From positions 62,001 to 126,000 of the forward strand of contig NZ_QCZI01000008.1 in NCBI RefSeq assembly GCF_003097635.1: DNA of 64,000 bases, written 5' to 3'. Below are positions 55,412 to 63,848 of this stretch, piece by piece (within the stretch, counting starts at the first letter, position 1; each line of letters begins with the position of its first letter). Both the position numbers and the translations under genes were made by a program. The notes under the pieces were generated by a model, which saw only the letters and a list, made by a program, of their open reading frames with translations, had not been told where the DNA came from and did no database searches. The DNA comes from Flavobacterium psychrotolerans. Lineage in GTDB: Bacteria; Bacteroidota; Bacteroidia; Flavobacteriales; Flavobacteriaceae.

Positions 55412-56392
55412 ATGGCCAAGATACTCACAGGCATTCAAAGCACAGGAACACCCCATTTAGGAAATTTATTGGGAGCCATCATTCCGGCCATCGAATTGTC
55501 CAATAAACCCGAAAACGAATCCTTTCTTTTCATTGCCGATTTGCATTCTATCACACAAATAAAAGACGGCACCACTTTAAGAGCAAATACATACAGTACC
55601 GCAGTAGCATGGTTGGCATGTGGTTTAGACATTAATAAAGTGATTTTTTACCGCCAGTCTGACGTGCCACAAACAGCCGAATTATCCTGGTACCTCAGTT
55701 GCTTTTTTCCCTACCAACGGTTAACCTTGGCCCATTCCTTTAAAGACAAATCCGATAGACTTGACGATGTCAATGCCGGATTATTTAGTTACCCCATGTT
55801 AATGGCTGCCGACATTTTATTGTATGATGCCCAATTTGTTCCCGTAGGAAAAGACCAATTGCAACACGTAGAAATAACGCGGGATGTAGCTTCGCGTTTC
55901 AACCACCAAATGGGAGAAACCTTTGTTTTACCTGAATCCTATCTTCAAGAAAACACCAAATTAGTTCCCGGAACCAATGGCGGAAAAATGAGCAAATCGG
56001 CCAATAACATCATCAATATTTTTCTGGACGACAAGTCATTGCGCAAACAAATCATGTCCATTGAAACCGATAGTACTCCCTTAGAAGAACCAAAAAACCC
56101 AGAAACGTGTAAAATTTTTGCTATTTATAAATTATTGGCAACAGAGGAACAATTGAACACCCTTTCTGAAAAATATAAAAATGCTGACAGAGATTTTGGC
56201 TACGGTCATGCCAAACAGGCTTTGTTTGAATTGATTACTGAAAAATTCAAAACCGAAAGAGAAAAATACAATTATTATATGAACAACTTAGCAGAAGTAG
56301 ATCATGCCTTATTTCTGGGTGCCGAAAAAGCAAAAGTCATTGCTAATGGTGTTTTACGTAGAGTAAGAGAAAAACTGGGATTTAGTTTCTAA
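55412..56392 (+). CDS. trpS: tryptophanyl-tRNA synthetase
   Basis: 326 aa class I synthetase. HIGH-type motif as GTPHLGNLLGA (13-23), KMSKS motif as GGKMSKSANN, and the GKDQLQHVEITRDVA Trp-binding region. Its stop overlaps the stop of the convergent dprA gene by 3 bp, leaving no space for a terminator between them. Confidence 0.97.
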   Translation: MAKILTGIQSTGTPHLGNLLGAIIPAIELSNKPENESFLFIADLHSITQIKDGTTLRANTYSTAVAWLACGLDINKVIFYRQSDVPQTAELSWYLSCFFPYQRLTLAHSFKDKSDRLDDVNAGLFSYPMLMAADILLYDAQFVPVGKDQLQHVEITRDVASRFNHQMGETFVLPESYLQENTKLVPGTNGGKMSKSANNIINIFLDDKSLRKQIMSIETDSTPLEEPKNPETCKIFAIYKLLATEEQLNTLSEKYKNADRDFGYGHAKQALFELITEKFKTEREKYNYYMNNLAEVDHALFLGAEKAKVIANGVLRRVREKLGFSF

Positions 56393-57489
56393 ATTGCCTC
56401 AAACAATTTCCCAGGTAACGGACGAATTACGCCTTTCAATTCCATATTTAAAAGCAATCCGGAAATCCTATAAATAGGAAAATCACATTGCAACGCCACG
56501 GTATCCAGCAAATCCTTGCCATTTTTCTGGAGGTAATCGTACACTTTTTGTTCGTCCTGATCTAAGGTAACAAACAATTGTTTTTGTACGGATTTAGGGG
56601 TCGTTTCCAAATCCCAATTTAACATGTAGATTAAATCGGCAGCGCTGGAAAGCACATTTGCCTTTTGTGTTTTAATCAAGGTATTGCATCCCTGACTGTA
56701 CTTGTCGGTTGTTCTTCCGGGAACGGCAAAAACATCCCTGTTGTAATCATTGGCCATATTTGCCGTAATTAATGAACCGCCTTTATCTGCCGATTCGATG
56801 ACAATGGTTGCTTCCGAAATTCCGGCAACGATACGGTTTCTCTTCACGAAATTTTCTTTTTCGGGATTGGATGAACTCCAGAATTCCGTCATAAAACCAC
56901 CGGTCTCTTCTATTTTTGAAACATACTTTTTGTGAACCTTGGGATAAATTTGATTCAATCCATGGGCCAAAACCCCAATAGTTTGCAAATCATGGTCTAA
57001 AGCAGCCTGGTGCGCCACAATATCAACGCCGTAAGCAAAACCGCTTATAATAATAGGATCAAGCGGTGCCAAATCGGCGATTAGTTTTTTGCAAAATTCC
57101 GTTCCATAAGATGTGATTTGGCGTGTGCCCACAATACTGATTGTTTTTCTGTTTTTTAAATTAATATTCCCCGAGGAAAACAATAAAACGGGTCCATCGA
57201 TGCAATGTTTTAATCTTTCGGGATAATTTTCATCCATAAAATAAGAAATGGCAACATCATTACTTTTTATGAATTTTAATTCTTGTTCCGCTTTCTCAAA
57301 AACGGTTTTGTCTCTCAAATTCCTCAGCAATACCGACCCAATTCCGTCTATTGAAGCCATTTGCGAGGATTTTGTTTCAAAAACAGCCGTAGCCGAACCG
57401 CAGTGGGTCAGTAATTTTTTTGCAATAATATCACCAACGCCTTCTACTTTCAACAAGGCTAATAGGTAAAATAATTCTTGGTCGTTCAT
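56389..57489 (-). CDS. dprA: DNA-processing protein DprA
   Basis: 366 aa. Loads RecA on incoming single-stranded DNA in natural transformation. N-terminal HhH/SAM-like part (LLALLKVEGVGDIIAKKLL), then the Rossmann-like core: SIVGTRQITSYG, ISGFAYGVDIVAHQAAL, the RNRIVAGISEATIVIESADKGGSL signature (shown in part) and the FAVPGRTTDKYSQGCN loop. A C-terminal winged-helix domain (LLDTVALQCDFPIYRISGLLLNMEL) is present. The start MNDQELFYLL at 57489 is the family norm; the frame is open 43 codons further but that part overlaps the divergent promoter. Confidence 0.94.
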   Translation of the reverse strand: MNDQELFYLLALLKVEGVGDIIAKKLLTHCGSATAVFETKSSQMASIDGIGSVLLRNLRDKTVFEKAEQELKFIKSNDVAISYFMDENYPERLKHCIDGPVLLFSSGNINLKNRKTISIVGTRQITSYGTEFCKKLIADLAPLDPIIISGFAYGVDIVAHQAALDHDLQTIGVLAHGLNQIYPKVHKKYVSKIEETGGFMTEFWSSSNPEKENFVKRNRIVAGISEATIVIESADKGGSLITANMANDYNRDVFAVPGRTTDKYSQGCNTLIKTQKANVLSSAADLIYMLNWDLETTPKSVQKQLFVTLDQDEQKVYDYLQKNGKDLLDTVALQCDFPIYRISGLLLNMELKGVIRPLPGKLFEAI

Positions 57490-57557
57490 ATTAACTGTTT
57501 GAACGTGAAAAGTATAAAATTTTATGTGAATTGTTAATAAAAATTGCGAATAAAATT

Positions 57558-57586
57558 TTGAAACTTTGTCCCATTGCATAACTTTG
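57558..57586 (+). promoter_or_regulatory. promoter of HU/SPOR gene
   Basis: TTG (57558-57560), 18-bp spacer, TAACTTTG (57579-57586), both boxes and spacing consensus. The -7 box ends only 5 bp before the ATG at 57592, predicting a leaderless or very short-leader mRNA. Confidence 0.65.
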
Positions 57587-57591
57587 CCACC

Positions 57592-58530
57592 ATGAAGATA
57601 GAACAATATATTTCGCAACTTTTATACCGCCATCAGTGTGTAACTGTACCTGGTTTTGGTGCCTTTTTGACCGAAATTCAATCTGCTCAGTTGCATGAAA
57701 ACACGAATTCATTTTATCCTCCAAAGAAATTAATTTCCTTCAATTCCCATTTAAAAAACAATGACGGTTTGCTTGCCAACCATATTGCCCAATCTGAAAA
57801 AACGGATTATGGAAATGCCGTGGCTTCAATTGAAAATGAAGTAATTTTCTGGAAAAGCATACTTCAAGTGAACGAAAAATTCACACTTAAAAACATTGGG
57901 GAACTTTCGTTAAATGCCGAAAAAAATATTGTTTTTACTCCGTTTGAAAACATCAATTATCTGACAGAATCTTTTGGGTTGAATTCATTTGTTTCTCCTT
58001 TCATAAAAAGAGAACTTCACCAACCGGCTGCAGATGTTGTTCTAACAGAAAAAGAACCGATAGCTTTTATTCCGAAAGAAAGAAGAAGTCGCCCCTATCT
58101 TAAATATGCTGCTGTTTTTGTTTTATCACTATCTGTAGCAGGTAGTATTGGCTACAAAATGTACCAAAATCGTATAGCTGAAGAAACGTTATTAGTGGAA
58201 ACTGCAGTACAAAAACAAGTACAAAACAAAATTCAAGAGGCCACTTTTTTTATTGAAAACCCAATACCTTCGGTTACGCTTACCGTTAAAGAAGAAAAAC
58301 TATCCTATCATGTGGTAGCTGGCGCTTTCCGGAATGAAGAAAATGCACAAAACATTTACGAAGCATTAATCGCTTCTGGCTATAAAGCCCGGCGCATTGC
58401 TCCCAACAAACACGGATTGTTTCCGGTTTTATACGGAAGTTATGCCACGTATGCCGAAGCCCAACAAGCCAAGTCCGATATTCAGAAATCGTCCAACCCT
58501 GATGCCTGGCTGCTTGTAAAAGAACTATAA
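57592..58530 (+). CDS. HU-CCDC81 and SPOR domain-containing protein
   Basis: 312 aa. The N-terminal 125 residues (MKIEQYISQLLYRHQCVTVPGFGAFLTE and WKSILQVNEKFTLKNIGEL) match the paired HU-like CCDC81-type domains of Bacteroidota. A membrane helix follows (YAAVFVLSLSVAGSIGYKMY, about 172-192), then a periplasmic SPOR domain (YHVVAGAFRNEENAQNIYEAL to the end) that binds denuded septal peptidoglycan. So it bridges a cytoplasmic HU-type module, perhaps binding nucleic acid or protein, and the division-site wall. Start 57592 gives the canonical N-terminus. Confidence 0.88.
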   Translation: MKIEQYISQLLYRHQCVTVPGFGAFLTEIQSAQLHENTNSFYPPKKLISFNSHLKNNDGLLANHIAQSEKTDYGNAVASIENEVIFWKSILQVNEKFTLKNIGELSLNAEKNIVFTPFENINYLTESFGLNSFVSPFIKRELHQPAADVVLTEKEPIAFIPKERRSRPYLKYAAVFVLSLSVAGSIGYKMYQNRIAEETLLVETAVQKQVQNKIQEATFFIENPIPSVTLTVKEEKLSYHVVAGAFRNEENAQNIYEALIASGYKARRIAPNKHGLFPVLYGSYATYAEAQQAKSDIQKSSNPDAWLLVKEL

Positions 58531-58536
58531 ACAACT

Positions 58537-58560
58537 ATCCCGTTCACAGCGGGATTTTTT
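58537..58560 (+). terminator. terminator after HU/SPOR gene
   Basis: ATCCCG (58537-58542) and CGGGAT (58550-58555) with a 7-base loop and a T-run, 6 bp after the stop. Confidence 0.75.
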
Positions 58561-58575
58561 ATGCGCCGTAATTAG

Positions 58576-58583
58576 TATCTTTG
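58576..58583 (+). promoter_or_regulatory. candidate -7 box (TATCTTTG) of thioesterase gene
   Basis: Exact TAnnTTTG match 9 bp before the ATG at 58593; again a very short predicted leader. No -33 TTG. Confidence 0.5.
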
Positions 58584-58592
58584 ATAAAAAAA

Positions 58593-59102
58593 ATGCACCC
58601 GAAATCCCCTTCCGAATCTCTAACGATATTGACAGATTTGGTTTTGCCAAGCGAAACCAATCCCTTAAACAATCTTTTTGGCGGTGAACTATTGGCTCGT
58701 ATGGATCGTGCCGCAAGCATCACTGCAAGGCGACATTCGCGAAGAGTAGCCGTTACCGCCTCGGTAAACCATGTCGCTTTTAATCGAACGATTCCTTTGG
58801 GAAGTGTGGTGACCATTGAGGCCAAAGTATCGCGTAGTTTCAAAACCTCGATGGAGATTTATATTGACGTGTGGATAGAAGATCGGGAAACTGGAATTAA
58901 AAGTAAGGCCAATGAAGCAATCTATACCTTTGTGGCCGTAGATGATTCGGGAAGACCTATAGAAGTGGCTCCACTATCTCCCGAAACTGAACTGGAAAAA
59001 GAACGTTTTGACGCCGCCTTGAGAAGAAAACAACTAAGTCTGGTTCTTGCCGGAAAAATGAATCCGCATGACGCCACCGAATTGAAGGCGTTGTTTTTGT
59101 GA
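58593..59102 (+). CDS. acyl-CoA thioesterase, hotdog fold
   Basis: 169 aa, YciA/BFIT-like hotdog thioesterase. Landmarks: NPLNNLFGGELLARMDRAASITARRHS, with the catalytic Asp in the long helix, then TASVNHVAFNRTIPLGSVVTIEAKV and NEAIYTFVAVDDSGRP. Hydrolyses acyl-CoA to free acid and CoA in the cytoplasm; chain-length preference unknown. Start 58593 (MHPKSPSES) is preferred to the TTG at 58581, which lies in the -7 box. Confidence 0.9.
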   Translation: MHPKSPSESLTILTDLVLPSETNPLNNLFGGELLARMDRAASITARRHSRRVAVTASVNHVAFNRTIPLGSVVTIEAKVSRSFKTSMEIYIDVWIEDRETGIKSKANEAIYTFVAVDDSGRPIEVAPLSPETELEKERFDAALRRKQLSLVLAGKMNPHDATELKALFL

Positions 59103-59128
59103 GTTTTAGCAACAAAAACCATTTCAAC

Positions 59129-59167
59129 AAAAAAGGCCTTCTATGTTTTAAAACTCAGAAGGCTTTT
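59129..59167. terminator. bidirectional terminator
   Basis: gccttct (59136-59142) and agaaggc (59157-59163) form a stem flanked by A- and T-runs, between the convergent thioesterase and M23 genes. Confidence 0.75.
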
Positions 59168-59185
59168 TTTATTGTGACACTTTTT

Positions 59186-60577
59186 TTACATATTAAACAA
59201 CCAACTGGCTGGATTGTTGTAAGTAGTGTTTTGCGAAATGGTAAACTTAAGTATCGTTTTTCCGGTATCTCCACTAGTCCGTATTCTTCCAATATTTTCC
59301 TTAATGGATACTTTATCGCCCTTGCTTACGTTGACACTGCTTAAATTTTGATAGACCGTAAAATAATCCCCATGTTGAATCATGACTGCCTTGTTGACCG
59401 GTGAAAGTACAATAACACTTATTACTTCACCACCAAATACGGCTCTTGCATTTGAACCTTGTTCTGTGGTGATTTCCACTCCACTATTATGAACCACTAA
59501 AGTTTTATATACGGGATGCGGCTGGTCTCCAAAAGGCAAAGAAACAAATCCTTTCTCCACAGGCCAGGGCAACCTTCCTTTATTGGCTTTAAAATTGTCT
59601 GCCATGATTTTACCCTCAGTCGTAAGCACAATTTTTGTAGAAGTCTCAATAGCCTTTGATTCTGCATTTGTGGTTTCTATTGGAACTTCTTTGACGACAA
59701 TGGGAACCGTTTTTTTGGTGGACTCCACGCCTTTTTTATTAGACTCTGTAGCTTTTTTATTAGACTCTGCAATTTTTCTATTGGCTTCAACAGCCTTTCT
59801 GTTGGCTTCAGCAGCAGCCTTCCTATTGGCTTCGGCTGCCTTTCTGTTTGCTTCGGCAATTGCAGCTCGTATTAATTTTTCTATTTGATTGTCAATTGAT
59901 CGCGTCTCTTGTTGTTTCTTCTTGATTTCGGCAGTGATTTGCTTTTTGTCTTTTTTTATTGATTTAGCAATCTCCTGTTGCACTTGTTTTTCTTTTTCAA
60001 GCGTGCTTTTTTCCTTCTGATTTTCCTCTATTAATTTCTGTTTTTCAGTTTTTTGAACCGTTATTTTATCATTATATCCTACCAATTCTTGAGATTTTCC
60101 CTTTATTTCTTCGCCCTGCATTTTTCTAAAATTAGCGTATTGTTTCATGTATTGGGCTCTTTTGTAGGCTTGCAGAAAATTTTCTGAAGAAAGTAAAAAC
60201 ATGGCTCGACTTTGTTCCGATCGGCTTTTATATGATTTTAAAATCATTTTGGCATAATCTTCTTTTAATACAGCCAATTCCTCTTTTAGCCTATTGATAT
60301 TAATTTGATTGATGTAGATGTCGTTATTTAACAGTTTCGTTTGCTTCTCGGTTGTATTGATTAATTTTTCTTTTAATTCAATTTTTTCGGTCTGAAGCAC
60401 CAATTGTTTCTTAACTGTTTTTTCTTTTGATTGCACATTTTGCAATTGTTGCTCCTTCTCACCAATTTCTCTGAGAATTTGAGCTTTACGTTGTTCTAAT
60501 TTTTCTTGTTGGCTCAATTGACTCCATGAAAATGAAGATATCAATAGAAACATCAGACTTAAAATGATTTTTGGCAT
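59186..60577 (-). CDS. EnvC-like periplasmic protein with degenerate M23 (LytM) domain
   Basis: 463 aa. Signal peptide MPKIILSLMFLLISSFSWSQ, then a long coiled coil (about 22-245), then a 48-residue repetitive linker (EANRKAAEANRKAA... to ESNKKGVEST), then an M23/LytM domain (about 355-463). The metal-ligand positions are lost: VHNSGVEI has Glu for the usual Asp-type position, YQNL replaces YxHL, and ILKFTI replaces the HxH strand. So it probably has no endopeptidase activity and instead activates an amidase, like EnvC. Start 60577 is chosen for the signal peptide. Last gene of the dut-NTase-TPR-DUF4292 operon. Confidence 0.87.
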   Translation of the reverse strand: MPKIILSLMFLLISSFSWSQLSQQEKLEQRKAQILREIGEKEQQLQNVQSKEKTVKKQLVLQTEKIELKEKLINTTEKQTKLLNNDIYINQININRLKEELAVLKEDYAKMILKSYKSRSEQSRAMFLLSSENFLQAYKRAQYMKQYANFRKMQGEEIKGKSQELVGYNDKITVQKTEKQKLIEENQKEKSTLEKEKQVQQEIAKSIKKDKKQITAEIKKKQQETRSIDNQIEKLIRAAIAEANRKAAEANRKAAAEANRKAVEANRKIAESNKKATESNKKGVESTKKTVPIVVKEVPIETTNAESKAIETSTKIVLTTEGKIMADNFKANKGRLPWPVEKGFVSLPFGDQPHPVYKTLVVHNSGVEITTEQGSNARAVFGGEVISVIVLSPVNKAVMIQHGDYFTVYQNLSSVNVSKGDKVSIKENIGRIRTSGDTGKTILKFTISQNTTYNNPASWLFNM

Positions 60578-60597
60578 ATTATTTAATTTGTGCAAAG

Positions 60598-61389
60598 CTA
60601 ATTAATAAAAATTCTCTCATACCCTTCTGGAACACTATAAGGAAACGAAAGTTCCTCGTTGAAAGTTACCGTATTATAATCGATATTAATATTTGTTTTC
60701 CCTCCTTTTTGAAAGGCATCTATATTAAAGCCCGTAGGCAAGACCATTTTATCAAATTCGGAATGACTTGGATAAGTAATCTGCACCATCCGTTCTTGTT
60801 TTTTTTGAGTGATTTCCTCTTTTTTTATCAAAAAATTATCCGCTTGAAAAAAATACGTTTTTATGGTATTGGCATCCGCATTGTTTTCAAGTCGATACAA
60901 TTTATCTACTATTGTTGTAGTATATTTAGTATCTTTTAAATTATCCAAAGCCTGACCTACGAGCATATTTTGGACTTTTTGAAAATCCAGATCGGTTCCC
61001 AACCATTGGCTTAAAGCAGAATAATTGCCGTCGAGATACTTGCCGCCAATTTTTTCGTAATATTTCACTTCATTAGGTGTTATCAAGGCTTTTGCCACCG
61101 TAATTCCCAAAAAACGAATGCTTATTAAAATCATTTCGTCCTTCTTAATTTTTATTTCGGCAGTCACATTTTGAGACTGTTTTCCGTCTTCATAATGTGC
61201 GCTCGACTTTATGTATAGCGTAGAAAAATCTCTTTTAGTATTGTAATGATTTTCTATTATTTTATCTGATGTCAATGGCTTGCTTTCACTTCCTGCCACA
61301 AATAGGGCTTTGGACTTACAGGACACGAAAGTCAACAAACTGGTGCTAACCATAAGAGTAAACATTACTAATCTACAATATTTGTTCAT
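60598..61389 (-). CDS. DUF4292 lipoprotein
   Basis: 263 aa. Lipobox FVSC (Cys about 24). The NVTAEIKIKKDEMILISIRFLGITVAKALITPNEVKYYEKIGG stretch (shown in part) is typical of DUF4292, a LolB/LolA-like beta-sheet family of Bacteroidota thought to carry lipoproteins or lipids. It starts on the last base of the TPR gene's stop codon (TAATG), so translation is coupled, and precedes the EnvC-like gene by 20 bp. Confidence 0.85.
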   Translation of the reverse strand: MNKYCRLVMFTLMVSTSLLTFVSCKSKALFVAGSESKPLTSDKIIENHYNTKRDFSTLYIKSSAHYEDGKQSQNVTAEIKIKKDEMILISIRFLGITVAKALITPNEVKYYEKIGGKYLDGNYSALSQWLGTDLDFQKVQNMLVGQALDNLKDTKYTTTIVDKLYRLENNADANTIKTYFFQADNFLIKKEEITQKKQERMVQITYPSHSEFDKMVLPTGFNIDAFQKGGKTNINIDYNTVTFNEELSFPYSVPEGYERIFIN

Positions 61390-62735
61390 TATTTCTTCTG
61401 TTTTAATAATTTTTCGGCTTTAGAAAAATAACTTTCTTTCTTATTCACATCTCCCAAACCACTGTAGGCCTCTCCTAATTGAATGTTGAAATTGATTTCT
61501 AATGCACCGTCGTCAACTAAATAATCCAATCCTGTTTCAAGAATAACCGTTGCTTTTTTGAAATTCTTTAATTGGTTGTTCGCCAATCCGGCTAAATAAT
61601 AGAATTGGGGTTGTAAGGGAAAAACCTCTATCATGTTTTCTGCTTTCTTGGCTAAAATGTCGAATTGTTGTTTTTCAATATACATGTCCAGTAATAGCAA
61701 TTGGGTTTCCATATCCTCAGGGTTACTTTTCAAATGTATTTCATAATACTGAATGGCTTTATCCCAATTTTTTTTATTGTGATAAAACTTCCCGATTTCT
61801 TTGGCTACTTTAACCTCCTTATCGTTGTCAAAATAAGAAATTGCCTTTTCTAAATCGACATCAAATTGAGGTTTGTCTTGGATAAAAATCAAAAACTCAT
61901 TCAGCAATCGATGTTTGATTTTGTTGTCTATTTTCATGCTGGTCAAAACCAAATTCATTGCTTTCACTGCATTGTTGCCGTCATTATTATTCAAATAAAA
62001 CTTAAACAAACTCACTTGAGCCCATCCAGACGTTGGGATTTCAGTTTCAAGTTTTTTAGCTATCTCTTGTGCTTTTTCATCTTGATTGCTTTCTGAATAC
62101 AAAAAAATCAATGCAATATAATTGGACTCTTCTTTGGGGTATTTTTTGATTTGATCCAGCAGATTGGCTTTCTCTGCACTTTGATATTTAGAATCTCGCA
62201 AAATTTGTGACTTATAAGTATCTCTCAGATCGGATTTTCCAACAGTGTCATTCAGTTCATTAATGAGTTCTAAAGCCTTGTCAAATTGCTGGGTATTCAT
62301 ATAAAGAGAAACCAAATCTTCTTTGTATTCTTTTTTAAATTCTACGAGTTTGGTCACAATCACAATGGCTTGGGTAAAATTTTTGGTTTCATAACACACA
62401 TCGTACATTCCTACCCAAAACCATTTGTTTTTCGGGTCGATTTGAGTAGCCTTTTCAAAAAAATCATACGCTTTTAAGTAGTCTTTTTGAGCCAGATAAT
62501 TTTTGCCCATTTCAAAATAAACGGTTCCATTGTTAGGCTGCAATTTTTGACATTTTTCTAATGCCGTAATGGCTTTGTCATAATTTTCAATCCCTTTTTG
62601 CAACAATGATTCGTAAAACGAATTCTGAAATTCATCATTGGCTAAAGCAATGTCGTCCGGCTCGGATTGTGCCAAAAGCGAATCTGGAATACAAACTATT
62701 CCAAGTAAAATCAATACTAAAGCAATTTTTTTCAT
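61389..62735 (-). CDS. exported TPR protein
   Basis: 448 aa, signal peptide MKKIALVLILLGIVCIPDSLLAQ. TPR units cover most of the length: ALEKCQKLQPNNGTVYFEMGKNYL, DYLKAYDFFEKATQIDPKNKW and KNWDKAIQYYEIHLKSNPEDMETQLLLLD. It is conserved at this place between the sugar nucleotidyltransferase and DUF4292 genes in flavobacteria, to my knowledge. The role is unknown; envelope assembly is a guess from context. Confidence 0.85.
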   Translation of the reverse strand: MKKIALVLILLGIVCIPDSLLAQSEPDDIALANDEFQNSFYESLLQKGIENYDKAITALEKCQKLQPNNGTVYFEMGKNYLAQKDYLKAYDFFEKATQIDPKNKWFWVGMYDVCYETKNFTQAIVIVTKLVEFKKEYKEDLVSLYMNTQQFDKALELINELNDTVGKSDLRDTYKSQILRDSKYQSAEKANLLDQIKKYPKEESNYIALIFLYSESNQDEKAQEIAKKLETEIPTSGWAQVSLFKFYLNNNDGNNAVKAMNLVLTSMKIDNKIKHRLLNEFLIFIQDKPQFDVDLEKAISYFDNDKEVKVAKEIGKFYHNKKNWDKAIQYYEIHLKSNPEDMETQLLLLDMYIEKQQFDILAKKAENMIEVFPLQPQFYYLAGLANNQLKNFKKATVILETGLDYLVDDGALEINFNIQLGEAYSGLGDVNKKESYFSKAEKLLKQKK

Positions 62736-62751
62736 CCTAATTATAAGCTCT

Positions 62752-63762
62752 TTATTCTAATACTGAATAATCGCCGATGCTAATACTCGTGAAATTCCCA
62801 TCGAAACTGGCATGACTTCCTATCATTGCGTTGTCCAGTTTGGCATTTTTAATATGGGAATGATTTTGAATCAAACTGTTGATGACCGTACTGTCTTTCA
62901 CATGACAACCATTTCCTAAAGACACGTTTGGCCCAACTGTTGAATTAATCAATATGACATCTTCGCCAATAAAACAAGGCTGGATAATCGTTGAGTTACT
63001 GGAAACCACGGAACTTGAAACTAGATCTTGACCATCTTCGTGTAAAAATCCTAATAATCTCGAGTTGGTTTCGACTGTCACATTTTTATTTCCGCAATCC
63101 ATCCATTCGTCCACTTTACCCGGTACAAAAACCATACCTTTTGCCATCATTTGCTTTATTCCGTCATTAATTTGATATTCTCCACCGTGAATAATATTAT
63201 TATCCAGCACTAATTGCAGTTCATTTTTTAAAACGGCAACATCTTTAAAATAGTAAATTCCAATAACGGCAAGGTCCGAAACAAATGTTGCCGGCTTTTC
63301 AACTAGTTCAATTATTTCATTCGCTTCATTTAAGTTGATCACCCCAAAAGCTTCCGGTTGATCTACCTGTTTTACCCAAATAACGCTATCGGCAGTTGCA
63401 TCTAAATCAAAATCGGCACGAATTAAAGTATCGGCGTAAGCAATAACGGCTGGTCCGCTCAAAGAATCTTTGGCACACATAATGGCATGACCCGTTCCAA
63501 GGGCTTCGTTTTGATAATAAATCGTCCCTTTAGCCCCTAATTTTTGAGCGATAGCAATTAATTCTTCTTCGACTTTCTTGCCAAAACTTTCGTGAATAAC
63601 AAAGGCAATTTCTTCAATTTCTTGATTCAAAACCCCTGCAATATCCTCGACTAATCGGTGCACGATGGGTTTCCCTGCAATTGGGATTAATGGTTTAGGA
63701 ACTGTTAATGTGTGTGGTCTTAATCTGGATCCACGTCCAGCCATGGGTACTATTATTTTCAT
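62752..63762 (-). CDS. sugar-1-phosphate nucleotidyltransferase with left-handed beta-helix
   Basis: 336 aa. N-terminal nucleotidyltransferase domain with the signature MAGRGSRLRPHTLTVPKPLIPIAGKP (5-30, shown in part), YYQNEALGTGHAI, and metal-binding Asp in VIAYADTLI and the WMDCGN motif. Residues 255-330 contain hexapeptide-like repeats (SNSTIIQPCFIGEDVILINSTV) of a left-handed beta-helix. It joins a sugar-1-phosphate to an NTP, glucose or mannose type, for surface polysaccharide. The substrate cannot be fixed from sequence. Followed 16 bp later by the TPR gene. Confidence 0.85.
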   Translation of the reverse strand: MKIIVPMAGRGSRLRPHTLTVPKPLIPIAGKPIVHRLVEDIAGVLNQEIEEIAFVIHESFGKKVEEELIAIAQKLGAKGTIYYQNEALGTGHAIMCAKDSLSGPAVIAYADTLIRADFDLDATADSVIWVKQVDQPEAFGVINLNEANEIIELVEKPATFVSDLAVIGIYYFKDVAVLKNELQLVLDNNIIHGGEYQINDGIKQMMAKGMVFVPGKVDEWMDCGNKNVTVETNSRLLGFLHEDGQDLVSSSVVSSNSTIIQPCFIGEDVILINSTVGPNVSLGNGCHVKDSTVINSLIQNHSHIKNAKLDNAMIGSHASFDGNFTSISIGDYSVLE

Positions 63763-63788
63763 TTTTTTTATATTGAAAGATTAAATAA

Positions 63789-63831
63789 TTGAAAGATTTA
63801 AAAATTCGTCGCAAATTTTTAAATCTTTCAA
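63789..63831. repeat. 18-bp inverted repeat between dut and nucleotidyltransferase
   Basis: ttgaaagatttaaaaatt (63789-63806) and its exact complement (63814-63831) enclose CGTCGCA. Further ATTGAAAGATT/AATCTTTCAAT words lie on both sides. It could be a transcription-attenuating hairpin in the dut operon or a dispersed intergenic repeat. Confidence 0.6.
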
Positions 63832-63848
63832 TCTTTGAATTATTAAAT

